Positions 54,941 through 64,000 of a DNA stretch of 64,000 bases are shown piece by piece; within the stretch, counting starts at the first letter, position 1, and every line of letters begins with the position of its first letter. The notes under the pieces were generated by a model that did not search any database, was not told the origin of the DNA, and saw only the letters and a list, made by a program, of their open reading frames with translations. The position numbers were made by a program, and so were the translations under genes. Source of the stretch: Blastocatellia bacterium (GTDB lineage: Bacteria; Acidobacteriota; Blastocatellia; HR10; J050); assembly GCA_026985075.1 (NCBI GenBank), contig JALSQX010000093.1, positions 23,651 to 87,650 of the forward strand, written 5' to 3'.

Positions 54941-55062
54941 AATCAATCGCCGGGCTCGTTCGATAATATCATGGGACCCGCTCAGTGTCACAGCGTAACT
55001 CATCCGCGGAGCGAATTCAGCATCCTCGATTACCGAGCGAGTATGATGATGATAGCGTGACG

Positions 55063-55096
55063 CATTCGCCCGGGTCGCCGGCGACCCGGGCGAATG
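55063..55096. terminator. Strong GC-rich palindrome between the NHL and transglycosylase genes
   Basis: CATTCGCCCGGGTCGC (55063-55078) pairs perfectly with GCGACCCGGGCGAATG (55081-55096), a 16-bp stem with a 2-bp gap. It stands 34 bp past the NHL gene stop and before the transglycosylase gene. No T tract follows on the minus strand, so it may stabilise the 3' end or act with Rho and not as a simple terminator. Confidence 0.55.
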
Positions 55097-55129
55097 TCAT
55101 CACGGGGAAGCATTCCCAATGAATCCATC

Positions 55130-56263
55130 CTAGGCGCCAATGCGCCGCACGCGACAATTCAATGAATCGGAGAAGAAGAGGTTGCCGAACGGCCCCATCA
55201 CTATCCCGCTCGGCCCATTGAGTGTTGCTTGGCTGGCTGGTCCGCCGTCGCCGCCGAATCCGGGGAAACCGACCCCCGCTACGACGCTGAGCTCCCCATC
55301 CGGGTCCAGACGCAGGATCATATGACTGCCGAAGTCGGCGATGTATAGATTCCCGAGCGCATCCACAGCCAGCGCCTGCGGCCACCGGATGCTGCTCTGA
55401 GTGGCTGGACCGGGATTGGGCGCCATGAACGTCCCATTGCCCGCGACAGTGGTGATCGTGCCGCTGGGGTCGATGCGGCGAACGCGATGATCGGCCGTAT
55501 CGGCGACGAACAGGAACCCCGTCGAGCTCACGGCCACGGCAACCGGCTCCTTGAAACTCGCCGCCGTGGCCGGGCCATTATCACCGCTGAAGCCGCGCGC
55601 GCCGTTGCCTGCAACGGTGGTGATGATTCCATTGACATCCACTTTGCGAATGCGATGGTTCTGGGAATCGGCGATGTACAAATTGCCCAAGGCGTCGAGT
55701 GCCACCCCCGACGGATAACTGAGGGTGGCCGCCGTGGACGGCCCACCATCGCCGCTGAAGCCTTGTTGGCCGGTACCCGCTACCGTGGTGATCATCCCGG
55801 TGGTCAGGTCCACGCGACGAATACGATGATTCCCGTTGTCGGCAATGTAAAGACTCTGTCCCAGCGGATCAACGGCCACATCAGTGGGGGCGGCAAGCTG
55901 CGCATTGGTGGCCGGCTTGTCGTCCCCGTTGTATCCCGGTGCTCCTGTGCCCGCTACCGTGGTGATGGTGCCAAAAGGCGTGACTTTCCGGATGACGTGA
56001 TTCCCGAGATCGGCGATGTAGAGATTTCCCATTCCATCGGTGGCCAGTCCGGCGGGACCCTTCAACTGAGCTTGTGTGGCCGATCCACCATCGCCGCTGA
56101 AGCCACAAACGCCGGTGCCCGCCACCGTGGTGATGGTGCCACCCGTTTGTGTGAAGCTCAGAGGCGTGACCGTGAGCAGCGTGAGAGCCACCATCAGGCC
56201 AGCGAATGCCCATGTGTGCCAACGTCTTACGAGTTTCTTGCCATTTGCCGTGGTCGCCAGCAT
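55130..56263 (-). CDS. Secreted NHL-repeat beta-propeller protein
   Basis: 377 aa. A signal peptide (HTWAFAGLMVALTLLTVTP) is followed by six NHL-type repeats of about 55 residues. Each carries a variant of TTVAGTGxxGFSGDGGPA, then LSYPSGVALDALGNLYIADS and NHRIRKVD. NHL propellers bind proteins, RNA or sugars; in Acidobacteriota and relatives many such proteins are exported with unknown partners. AGGAGG lies 5 nt before the ATG. A paralogue with the same layout is at 60159-61307. Confidence 0.85.
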   Translation of the reverse strand: MLATTANGKKLVRRWHTWAFAGLMVALTLLTVTPLSFTQTGGTITTVAGTGVCGFSGDGGSATQAQLKGPAGLATDGMGNLYIADLGNHVIRKVTPFGTITTVAGTGAPGYNGDDKPATNAQLAAPTDVAVDPLGQSLYIADNGNHRIRRVDLTTGMITTVAGTGQQGFSGDGGPSTAATLSYPSGVALDALGNLYIADSQNHRIRKVDVNGIITTVAGNGARGFSGDNGPATAASFKEPVAVAVSSTGFLFVADTADHRVRRIDPSGTITTVAGNGTFMAPNPGPATQSSIRWPQALAVDALGNLYIADFGSHMILRLDPDGELSVVAGVGFPGFGGDGGPASQATLNGPSGIVMGPFGNLFFSDSLNCRVRRIGA

Positions 56264-56750
56264 ATCAACCTCCTGATTCCAGAACTTGGCTTCAAAGGAG
56301 CACCAGCCCCATGTTACTGACTGCTCCTCAAAAAGTCAAGAAATTTTTAAAGTGATACTTCATCTCTATTGGTTTAACTCGTTGAATATACTTGCTTAAC
56401 ACGTGTATCCGGCGGTTCACCTTCGAGCCTCCTCCTCGATTCCGAACTTCATGGTTGCAAGCCGCATGCCGAAACTCAGCTCATGGAGCTATCCTTTGCG
56501 AAGAGGATGAGTTAGCCATGACAATGAGCTCTCTCGTGGGGCTTTCTCTCCATGATTGATGAAGCAATCGTTTCAGAAGCTTGGCGAGCATTTCAGTTTT
56601 GTCGGTGAAGGAGTCAGGGGGCAAATTTTGGTGGCAATTGTCATCCTCGGCAGTGTATAGTAAGGGGGATGAGCTGGTGGAGAGAGCGCGAGTTCAGCGA
56701 CGACACCCAATCTGGCCACAATCCTGGAGTGAGACCTAAGGGGGATGCTG
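56264..56750. other. Intergenic region between divergent genes
   Basis: About 490 bp, relatively AT-rich, with no supported coding frame. It must contain the divergent promoters of the NHL gene and of the secreted protein gene at 56751. A TTGACT on the minus strand near 56330 could be a -35 of the NHL gene, but the -10 is weak. Confidence 0.45.
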
Positions 56751-57854
56751 ATGAAAAGTGTAGGACGAACTGTGCCGGTGTGGTTGTTGGTGTTTTTACT
56801 TCCCGTGCTCGCACGACCGGTCTTGGCCTGTGATCGCTTTGAGCGCAGTGGATTCGGGTTGTTTGAGCAAAGTCGATGGTTCCGCTATGATTCCCGAACG
56901 GACACTCTCCTGTTTTATATGAAGCTGCGTCGATTGGTCGAAGGAGTTGATCCCATCTTCGTCCAGCCGTTTTTGAAGAGTGGAAATTTCTTCACCACCA
57001 TTCTGGTTCTTCCGCGTCAGCCAGTTTCTCTGAAACGCGGCGAGTGTAAAACGGTTCGTTGGCGGTTGAAGAAACCACCAGAGCTCGATCTGAACAGTTT
57101 CTTCGAGTACACGGATCTGGAGGATGAGAATGGGCTCCTTCAGGATTACATCTGGCGAACGGATCGGATCGAAGGAACCGTCGCCGACTCTTCGGCTCTG
57201 GCGGCGCAGGAGGAGACTATCTCGTGGCCGATGTTCAACATGGCCACTAAAACGATGACCGAACCCATCGAGGTCGTCACCAGTGTCGATCTGAGCGACG
57301 CTCTACCCGGCTGGGAAGTCGTTCGGATCGATCCTGATCCCTCCACGCCGTTCATTCTCTATCCGGGCCAGATGCCGGTGGGGACGATCACGCTTCGGCG
57401 GCCGGCGAAGAGTCCCGAGGGGGTTTCCATTATTCGACCTCGATTGATCGATACGGGGACTGGGAGAATCGTGCAGCAGGTCCACCTGAGGTTCAAGGTC
57501 GATCGGACGAAGCCGGTGATTATTGCGGCGAGGGCCAGCATCGCGGAGGGCGAGTGCCGTTTCCGGATAGCGGCTATGGATCTCCACTCTGGAGTGGCCG
57601 ATGCCGTAGAGGTACACGTCTCGGTCAACGGCGGAGCTTGGACGTCTTACTTCCTCGAGGAATTTGAGGTGGCTGGAGACCAAGAGCCCGCCGTTGTGGA
57701 AACGCGTTGCCTCTCCTGTCGAGCCCCGACGCGATTTATGACCCGTCTCGGCCCATTCAAACCCGGAGATGAGATCTGGTATTACTTCACCGTCCCCGAT
57801 GAGACGGGCAATGTGACCCGTACGAGGCCCGATCTTCTTCTCGTACCGAGGTGA
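56751..57854 (+). CDS. Secreted protein of unknown function
   Basis: About 367 aa. A signal peptide (TVPVWLLVFLLPVLARPVLA) is followed by a mostly beta chain without recognised motif. Two Cys pairs are visible: an early Cys after the signal peptide and a later CLSCRAP near residue 318. The C-terminal half (RTKPVIIAARASIAEGECRF, then VHVSVNGGAWTSYFL and GDEIWYYFTVPDETGNVTRT) looks like an Ig-like/fibronectin-like fold as found in surface proteins. The ATG at 56751 has AGGGGG 6 nt upstream; ATG 56745 is in frame. Monocistronic, convergent with the metalloprotease gene. Confidence 0.6.
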   Translation: MKSVGRTVPVWLLVFLLPVLARPVLACDRFERSGFGLFEQSRWFRYDSRTDTLLFYMKLRRLVEGVDPIFVQPFLKSGNFFTTILVLPRQPVSLKRGECKTVRWRLKKPPELDLNSFFEYTDLEDENGLLQDYIWRTDRIEGTVADSSALAAQEETISWPMFNMATKTMTEPIEVVTSVDLSDALPGWEVVRIDPDPSTPFILYPGQMPVGTITLRRPAKSPEGVSIIRPRLIDTGTGRIVQQVHLRFKVDRTKPVIIAARASIAEGECRFRIAAMDLHSGVADAVEVHVSVNGGAWTSYFLEEFEVAGDQEPAVVETRCLSCRAPTRFMTRLGPFKPGDEIWYYFTVPDETGNVTRTRPDLLLVPR

Positions 57855-58001
57855 ACCAGGGAGCGCCCCCCGACGTCCGGCATCCGTTTGCTGAGATCGC
57901 GCCTTCTTTGTACTGAGGCGAGCTGGCGAAGATGCGCCTCCGTCGCGGGACGTTCACAGCGCCCGATCCCTCTCTTTTTGTGCTGGTGACCCGGAGAAGC
58001 T

Positions 58002-59792
58002 TCAGTCTTTCAGTCGGCCCCGAATGCCGAAGTTGCCGGCTGCGGACGGCACGGCCTCATCAACGAGAGTGAAGTGGACGCCGTCGGTGGAGATGTAGGA
58101 GCGACCCTGAGAAGGCGGCGTTTGATCGACGGCGCATGGCTTGACGCCACGACGGGAACGCACGCGGAATCCCACGACGAAATCTCCTGATGTAATGGAG
58201 AGTTCGGGGACATCATACACGTTGAATTGATCGAGCGAGGAGACGGAGGCTTCGATAGTCTGAAACGCGATGCCGTCCAGAGTGGCACTCCCGCCCGGGT
58301 TGGTGCCGATGACGATGGACAGGGAATCGCCCACGTTCATTCCCGCATCGCCGGGGAAGAAAATGGCGACCTCGGCCAGCGTTGCCGGATAGACGGCGGG
58401 CGTGAGCCGATTCACATAGGAAACCGATCCTCGACCACTTGCCCGAAAGGCGGTCTCGAATGTGCCATCATCGACGGCCAGTTCCCCCGCGGGGACTCTC
58501 TCCAGACATTCGGCGGCTTCTGCTTCCGCGCGGATGAGGGCAATGACCCGGGGGTGGAAATTGAGGGTGGCGCCAGCGGGCGTCAAATGACAGAAGCTCA
58601 TGATCGTCCCCGTCGTCGGAATGGACGGTCCGTTATAGCAGAAGGGCTCCTGACCGTAACATCGGTCGATAGGCGGCGAATAACAATGGGTGTGCGGACT
58701 CCCAAAATTATGTCCGAGTTCGTGAGCGACCAGATACACGTCCTCGACAAAATCCTGCACAGGGAAGTGGACGTTGCCTTTGAGATTACACACGCTGTAT
58801 CCATACGTGCTGTTACAAAGAGTCGCTTCGTAGGCTGCACCTCCATCGGGCCACTGGTCATCGAGAAGCTGAGCAACGTCTCGGGTGATCTGTTTGCGCG
58901 TTTGACTCATGTATTGCCGATATCGTATGAGTTGATCCACAGCGTCGATGCCCGCAAAAGGGTCTGGTCGCGTCCAGATCGTCAAATGGGTGATGCGCAG
59001 TTGTACGTTCACATCGCGTTGATAAATGGCCGAGACCGTGCCGTAGAGATTGGCCACGTAAGTTGTGATCCTGGTCATGTCTTTACCGAAGGTGCGACTG
59101 TAGAGACCATAATCGACGTCCACCATGATCTCAGCCTCCAGGCGATCCGAGGCGGCAGTAGAGAACGCCACGGGCGGATTCTCCAAGAGTTCTCCTGGAA
59201 CGGTCGAAGTCCCCGCGACGACCTCCGTATGGCAAAACGCTTCTCCAACCGTTGCCCGCTGAACCGGTTGATCGACCATAACCTCTATGGGTCCCTTCTC
59301 CGAGATCGAAGGAAAAACCACGCTGGTCCGGTCTCCACGCCAGAGGACGGCCCACCATTCGTCTCGACCCATCGAGAGGAAGAGGAAGTGATCTTCCTGC
59401 TCGGACGAGCGGCCGCAATAGAGTCTCACGTCTGGTCGGGCGAGCTCGCTCACTCCTCGCCAGGTCACCGCTTTCAGTCGGGCATCCGGTGCGAAAACGT
59501 CGAGCGGTCGCATGAGGAAGGCTTCGGGGCGACGTTCGGGGGATACCCACATCGTGAGAACAAAAGGCCTCTCCGGTAAGGGATTTTCGGCCACGAGTTC
59601 CATCCGCCGCGCTCCTCGAACGCCAACCCGTGCGCTCACATCCTCTTGTGCCACCATGGCATAAGTGTGCTGAGGAGAAGGAGGATGGTGTGGGGTGAGC
59701 GACGGCTGGCGTTGAGGGTATCCCCAGAAAGCCAGCAACAGAATGGTCAGGACTGACGAGAAGTGCTTGGTGACGATCATGCGTTCGGTCAT
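58002..59792 (-). CDS. Secreted reprolysin-like zinc metalloprotease
   Basis: About 596 aa. A signal/anchor segment (HFSSVLTILLLAFWG) precedes a propeptide-like region. The metallopeptidase domain has YLVAHELGHNFGSPHTH near residue 350, i.e. HExGHxxGxxH with the catalytic Glu and three His, as in adamalysin/reprolysin-like M12 and archaemetzincin-type proteases. The expected Met-turn appears in TTGTIMSFCH. A beta-rich C-terminal domain (residues about 440-596) follows. The start at 59792 has GAGGAAA upstream; ATGs at 59813 and 59837 are alternatives. Probably secreted or outer-membrane located; the substrate is unknown. Confidence 0.85.
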   Translation of the reverse strand: MTERMIVTKHFSSVLTILLLAFWGYPQRQPSLTPHHPPSPQHTYAMVAQEDVSARVGVRGARRMELVAENPLPERPFVLTMWVSPERRPEAFLMRPLDVFAPDARLKAVTWRGVSELARPDVRLYCGRSSEQEDHFLFLSMGRDEWWAVLWRGDRTSVVFPSISEKGPIEVMVDQPVQRATVGEAFCHTEVVAGTSTVPGELLENPPVAFSTAASDRLEAEIMVDVDYGLYSRTFGKDMTRITTYVANLYGTVSAIYQRDVNVQLRITHLTIWTRPDPFAGIDAVDQLIRYRQYMSQTRKQITRDVAQLLDDQWPDGGAAYEATLCNSTYGYSVCNLKGNVHFPVQDFVEDVYLVAHELGHNFGSPHTHCYSPPIDRCYGQEPFCYNGPSIPTTGTIMSFCHLTPAGATLNFHPRVIALIRAEAEAAECLERVPAGELAVDDGTFETAFRASGRGSVSYVNRLTPAVYPATLAEVAIFFPGDAGMNVGDSLSIVIGTNPGGSATLDGIAFQTIEASVSSLDQFNVYDVPELSITSGDFVVGFRVRSRRGVKPCAVDQTPPSQGRSYISTDGVHFTLVDEAVPSAAGNFGIRGRLKD

Positions 59793-60075
59793 AGCGTTTC
59801 CTCGCCGTTTCATCTGCAACTTCTGTGCCGGCGACAAAGCGCCTTCATTGACCGCAACGGGCCCTCGGTAAGCAATTGGGGGGAGGAGGATTAGTCAGGG
59901 CGAGCCGAACTCGGAGCCTGGGGAGGAGGCCAAGGGAGATTTCAGCAATGAAACCTTCATTTCATTCTTCGCCAGGAGGAAATGGTGCTCTGGTCGTGTG
60001 GAGAAGCGCTACTGAGCGCTCACACGTCGGCCGCGGGGCGATAGATCTCGAGGCGGAGCGACTGGGAAGAGAGAC

Positions 60076-60113
60076 AAAAAAAGTGGCCAAAAGCTCAACA
60101 GACTCTTGGCCAC
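60076..60113 (-). terminator. Intrinsic terminator of the second NHL gene
   Basis: On the minus strand GTGGCCAA (60113-60106) pairs with TTGGCCAC (60090-60083) and runs into seven T residues (60082-60076). It lies about 46 bp past the NHL gene stop. Confidence 0.85.
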
Positions 60114-60158
60114 TCCATGGCCTCGTATTTGCCCTGAAGGCAGAGGGTGTCTTATTGG

Positions 60159-61307
60159 TTACCGGGGGCTCACTTTTCTCACCCGGAAATTGCCCGCATC
60201 GGAGATATACAGGTTGCCCAATCCATCCACGGCGATGCCACTGGGGAGGTTCAGACGGGCCTGGCGGGCGGGCCCGCCGTCGCCGCTGAAGCCTCCGAAC
60301 AGTGGGCTTCCACTGCCCACCACCGTGGTGATGATCCCATCGGGAGTGACACGACGGATTCGATGACTGGCGTTCTCGGCAATGTAGAGATTTCCAACCT
60401 GATCAACGGCGACATCAATGGGCCACCGAACGACGGCTTGGGTGGCTGGACCGCCATCGCCAAGTTGTTGCTCGTTAGAAATGTTGAACGTTCCGTTTCC
60501 GGCGACCGTGGTAATCGTGCCATCAGCGCTGATCCGGCGCACGCGCTGATTGAAGAAGTCGGCGACGAACAGATCGCCACCCGGACCGATGGCCAGGCCG
60601 CGGAGCCCGTTGAACGCCGCCGCCGTGGCTGGACCACCATCGCCGGCAAACCCACGGGCGCCGCTTCCGGCGACAGTTGTGATGATTCCCGTGGCGCGAT
60701 CAACTCGGCGAATGCGGTTGTTACCCACATCGGCGATGTACAGATTCCCCTCGACATCGAGTGCCAGAGCCGACGGATTCATGAGTCGCGCCGCCGTGGC
60801 CAGACCTCCATCACCGCTGAATCCCGGTTCTCCCGTTCCCGCCACCGTAGTGATGATTCCATTGCGATCAATGCGCCGAATGCGGTGGTTGCCATTATCG
60901 GCGATGTAGAGATTTCCCTGTGCGTCGGCGACCACGTCGGTGGGCGAAGCCAGCATAGCCTCCAGAGCCGGTTGACGGTCGCCGTTGAATCCCGCCCGAT
61001 TCGGTCCCAGACCGGCGATGCGCGAGATGATCCCGGTGGCGGCATCGACCTTTCGGACGACTTGATTGGTGGGCTCAGCAATATACAGGTTCCCCTGGGC
61101 GTCGATGGCCAATCCCTGCATGGTGTTCAATTCGGCCTGAACGGCGGGCCCGCCGTCGCCGCTGAAGCCTCCCATTCCCGTTCCAGCGATGGTTCGAATG
61201 ATTTCGTTTTCTCCTTGAACTGGCCCTCCGCTCAGCACCATACTGAGTGCGAGAACGCCGATTAATGCGAGACCCGCTCGAATGAATGTGTTCATCTTTT
61301 GGCTCAT
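60159..61307 (-). CDS. Secreted NHL-repeat beta-propeller protein (paralogue)
   Basis: 382 aa with the same organisation as 55130-56263: a signal peptide (IRAGLALIGVLALSMVLSGG) and six NHL repeats such as RTIAGTGMGGFSGDGGPAVQ, VVADAQGNLYIADNGNHRIR and TTVAGSGARGFAGDGGPATA. The two proteins are clearly paralogous. GGGGGTGAT precedes the ATG at 61307 closely. It follows the Hydin-like gene by about 95 bp on the same strand, and an intrinsic terminator follows it. Confidence 0.87.
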   Translation of the reverse strand: MSQKMNTFIRAGLALIGVLALSMVLSGGPVQGENEIIRTIAGTGMGGFSGDGGPAVQAELNTMQGLAIDAQGNLYIAEPTNQVVRKVDAATGIISRIAGLGPNRAGFNGDRQPALEAMLASPTDVVADAQGNLYIADNGNHRIRRIDRNGIITTVAGTGEPGFSGDGGLATAARLMNPSALALDVEGNLYIADVGNNRIRRVDRATGIITTVAGSGARGFAGDGGPATAAAFNGLRGLAIGPGGDLFVADFFNQRVRRISADGTITTVAGNGTFNISNEQQLGDGGPATQAVVRWPIDVAVDQVGNLYIAENASHRIRRVTPDGIITTVVGSGSPLFGGFSGDGGPARQARLNLPSGIAVDGLGNLYISDAGNFRVRKVSPR

Positions 61308-61402
61308 AAGATCACCCCCTACTTCGGCTAGTGTTTCATGGCCCGCTCGGCCATCGTTATATGGCGAGAGCGCCAGCGAGGCGCTCTCGCCAACCTGTTA
61401 TC

Positions 61403-64000
61403 TTATCGTTGTTCCAGTCTCCGGCGGTCGCTCCCGGTCACCGGGACGGCCGTCGCGCCGCTCTTCGGCGACGATGCGCTGGTACGCGTGGCGGACATCG
61501 TCCCGGTCCCCGACACATTGATGCTGAACGCCTTCACCGGTCCGATATCCGTGTCCTTGAAATGGAATGTGATGCGCCCGAGCTGTTCACCGGTGGCGGT
61601 AGGTGTGAATCGGACGGTCACTGGAACAGTGTTGGGAAGCCCGCTGAATTCGGCGGGAATGACGATGGGAAGCGGCGTCACCACGCTGAACTGTGGATTA
61701 TCGATCTCGATCATCGACGGATCATCGATCACCGCATCGCGATCGCCCACGTTCTGCAGCGGGAATGACGCTTCCACGAAGCCACCAATGGGCGCCGTCC
61801 CCACATTGAGCGATGAGGAGACGCTCTTGATGATGGCATTGGTCACGCCGATCCCGTTGACGCCGGTGAGCACGCACTCGCCCACGCAGGTGTTGGTGAA
61901 GAACCGGATCGTCCCTTGCTGCAGTCGCCGCAGCGTGGGCCGGAAGATGACCGTTCCCATCTGCGACTCACCCGGCATGATGGTGTCACCGATGGAGAAT
62001 CCTTCCACGATGAAGTTGGTGTTGGTGATGAATGGATTCTCGGTGAACGGCGCCGGCGGAGCGGTGAGGATCAACGGCGCGTCGCCCACGTTCCGCACCT
62101 CGATGGGGAGCCGCTTCTCGCCGAACGGCAATCCGGTCGGTCCCACCGTGCCGAATCGTGGATCATCTGGCGGGACGATGACCACCTCGCCAAACGTCTT
62201 CCCGTCCGGCGCTCCATTGGTCGTGTCGGGCATGACCACCTCGCAGATGGGCCCTTGCGTGGCCACGCAGGTCACGGTGACGGCGCAGGCCGAAGAATCC
62301 GCTTCGTTGGTCACGAATTGGACTTTCACCGTGCTCGTCCCCACGGCCAACGGCGTGCACCGGATCTTGAGTTGGACAGACCCACCGCCCGGTATGGTGA
62401 TCGGCAGCGTCGGCGGGAGATTGGTCGTCGGATCGATCACCGTCACGTCGGGGCTTCCGCTGGTGATGTCGCTGATGATGAGATCCAGGTCGCCCACGTT
62501 GCTGATGGTGACCGTTTCCTCCGCCGATGTGCACGCGGCGAACGCTTCCAGAGTGAGATCGGTCGGCGTCACCTGGCACTGAGGCGGTCGGACGACCCGC
62601 CCGCGGACATTCTTGATCACGCAGGCCGGGTTATTGGGATCGTTGGCCACCTGGTTGGTGAAGATCTGAATCGCTCCCACTTGTTCGCCGACGTCAAGCC
62701 CGGTGAATTTCACCAGCATGCACACCGAGTCGCCGGGAGCGATAGTGATCTCCGTGGTCACCGGGGTCTCCGGCACGCCGTCGCAGTCGACGTCGAAGCC
62801 GACCACTGTGAAGGAACGATTGGTGCTCACCGGTGGCTGACCGCCGAAGTTGATGATGAGTGGCCGATCACCGAGATTCAGGATGCGCACCAGTCCATTC
62901 ACCGTGGTCATGTCGCCGACGACGATGTCGGGGAACGGCAGGTCAAAGTTGAAGTTCGGCGGCGTTCCCGGCGGTTGGATGAAGATGCAGAAGGGTCCGA
63001 GGAACCCGGTGAATGTGACGTCAACGAAGCAATCGACGGCCGGACAAGTGCTCTTATCGACGATGAACGTGATCCTGGCCGTTCGCGTGCCGATCTCGCG
63101 GACTTCGCACTCCACCGTCACACTCATGCTATCACCGGGCGCGATGGTGATCGGCAGCGGCGTGATGATGCGGCAGCGCGGATCATTCGACGTCGCGTCG
63201 GTGATCGTCAACGGCAAGTCACCCACATTGGTGATAGTCACCGTGCCTTGCAGTCGAGGCGGTGGGCCGGGCGCGTTGGGATTGACGCGCGCTTCACCCA
63301 GATCAATCGCCGCCGGCGCGACCTGACAGATAGGCCCAACTCGGCACTGACCGGTGAGCGAGACATCTGGACAAGCCACTGGACCGCAAATGCTGTCGGT
63401 GGCTATGCTCAGCGTGCCGGTCTGGAGATCGCCGTTGCCCGGCGGACACGTGAAGCGCACAGTCACCGTCACGCTTCCGCCAGCAGGAACTTCGACAGGC
63501 AACGCCGGACTCACTACCGTGAACACAGGATTGCTGGAAGTGAATCCGGTGATCATGAAGCCGACGTTCCCCGTATTGCTCACCACGAACGTCTGATCGC
63601 TGCTTGCGCCAGCACACACTTCGCCGAAATCGATCGCCGTCGGATCAATGGCGCATACCGGTTGGATGCAGAGACCGGTGACGTCGACAGTGCCGCAATC
63701 GACGGGGCCGCAGGCGCTGTCGGTGACGAAGCTGATGGTGCCCGACTGCGGTCCGGCCGTGGTGCAGGTCAACCGCACGGTGACATCGACGCTGCCACCG
63801 GCAGGCACGGTCACCGGCAGAGCAGGACTCACAATGCTGAACGCCGCATTGTCGGAGGCGATGCCGGTGATGGTGAAGTCCCCATTGCCGGTGTTGCTCA
63901 CCGTGAAGGTGCGATCGGCCGTGTCACCCACGCAGACATCGCCAAAGTCGATGGTCCGCGGACTGACATCGCAGGTGATCAACAAACAGGTGCCGCTGAC
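61403..64000 (-). CDS. Large Hydin/choice-of-anchor-D repeat surface protein, 5'-truncated by the window
   Basis: The reading frame is open at the right edge; at least 865 aa are visible. It consists of about eight Ig-like (ASH/Hydin) repeats of some 100 residues. Each has the pattern C-x-V-x-P-x2-IDFG-x-VC, then TFVVSNTGNVGFMITGFTSS and VTVRFTCPP. Cys are conserved at the start and inside each repeat, suggesting disulfide-stabilised extracellular domains. Such proteins are extracellular or surface adhesins/filaments of unknown role. The C-terminus is short and polar, ending in an Arg-rich tail (GSDRRRLEQR), and shows no obvious sorting signal. Signal peptide and N-terminus lie outside the window. 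Confidence 0.75.
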   Translation of the reverse strand, partial: VSGTCLLITCDVSPRTIDFGDVCVGDTADRTFTVSNTGNGDFTITGIASDNAAFSIVSPALPVTVPAGGSVDVTVRLTCTTAGPQSGTISFVTDSACGPVDCGTVDVTGLCIQPVCAIDPTAIDFGEVCAGASSDQTFVVSNTGNVGFMITGFTSSNPVFTVVSPALPVEVPAGGSVTVTVRFTCPPGNGDLQTGTLSIATDSICGPVACPDVSLTGQCRVGPICQVAPAAIDLGEARVNPNAPGPPPRLQGTVTITNVGDLPLTITDATSNDPRCRIITPLPITIAPGDSMSVTVECEVREIGTRTARITFIVDKSTCPAVDCFVDVTFTGFLGPFCIFIQPPGTPPNFNFDLPFPDIVVGDMTTVNGLVRILNLGDRPLIINFGGQPPVSTNRSFTVVGFDVDCDGVPETPVTTEITIAPGDSVCMLVKFTGLDVGEQVGAIQIFTNQVANDPNNPACVIKNVRGRVVRPPQCQVTPTDLTLEAFAACTSAEETVTISNVGDLDLIISDITSGSPDVTVIDPTTNLPPTLPITIPGGGSVQLKIRCTPLAVGTSTVKVQFVTNEADSSACAVTVTCVATQGPICEVVMPDTTNGAPDGKTFGEVVIVPPDDPRFGTVGPTGLPFGEKRLPIEVRNVGDAPLILTAPPAPFTENPFITNTNFIVEGFSIGDTIMPGESQMGTVIFRPTLRRLQQGTIRFFTNTCVGECVLTGVNGIGVTNAIIKSVSSSLNVGTAPIGGFVEASFPLQNVGDRDAVIDDPSMIEIDNPQFSVVTPLPIVIPAEFSGLPNTVPVTVRFTPTATGEQLGRITFHFKDTDIGPVKAFSINVSGTGTMSATRTSASSPKSGATAVPVTGSDRRRLEQR

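Noticed and set aside
60147..62582. Plus-strand frames of 372 and 414 codons opposite the NHL and Hydin-like genes
   Set aside because: They mirror the repeat structure of the sense genes on the other strand and have no ribosome site; the sense proteins have signal peptides or clear domains.

Overview
The window looks like a bacterial chromosome with GC-rich core genes (C/G-ending codons) and one visibly AT-richer accessory stretch. Two very large Oar-type TonB-dependent receptors with an N-terminal carboxypeptidase-like domain, secreted NHL-repeat propellers, tandem ExbD proteins and many TPR lipoproteins suggest an Acidobacteriota-like Gram-negative. This assignment is by gene-family flavour only; no rRNA or tRNA gene is visible.

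Layout. 0-8.5 kb: end of a TonB/Tol-type energiser cluster (two ExbD), a TPR lipoprotein, a bifunctional (p)ppGpp synthetase/hydrolase, RidA, ribosomal protein L28, a SurA/PrsA-like lipoprotein, an HD protein, a CDF metal exporter and a TlpA-like thioredoxin. 8.5-16.2 kb: a compact minus-strand operon trpL-trpE-G-D-C-F-B-A-aroF. It has a recognisable -35/-10 promoter, a leader peptide with tandem Trp codons and a terminator hairpin directly before trpE, i.e. classical ribosome-mediated attenuation. 16.7-26.5 kb: a secreted glycoside-hydrolase-like protein and two Oar-type receptors. Each receptor gene has a sigma-54 type -24/-12 promoter and, about 75 bp further upstream, a pair of 16-bp dyads spaced 20 bp.

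26.7-41 kb is the accessory region: two Crp/Fnr regulators; an NPPF-motif methyltransferase followed by a 322-aa protein with a Val-rich, Asn-hexad segment reminiscent of polytheonamide-type (proteusin) cores; a decayed transposase; a radical SAM enzyme translationally coupled to an SdpI-like protein, followed by a second SdpI-like gene; a frameshifted membrane protein; a secreted six-cysteine peptide; and an ABC-2 permease/ATPase pair with a large secreted helical protein. A 16-bp dyad of Crp type sits at activator distance from -10-like boxes in front of both the methyltransferase operon and the cysteine-rich peptide gene. A dispersed repeat of about 45 bp occurs at both ends of the region. 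I read this as a candidate undescribed peptide natural-product/bacteriocin locus.

41-64 kb returns to core and secreted functions on the minus strand: a phosphodiesterase-like protein, TPR protein, lipid kinase, IMP dehydrogenase, YqeY, HtrA protease, a zinc dehydrogenase, an aminotransferase, a soluble lytic transglycosylase, NHL propellers, a reprolysin-like metalloprotease and the C-terminal part of a large Hydin-like repeat protein that runs off the right edge.
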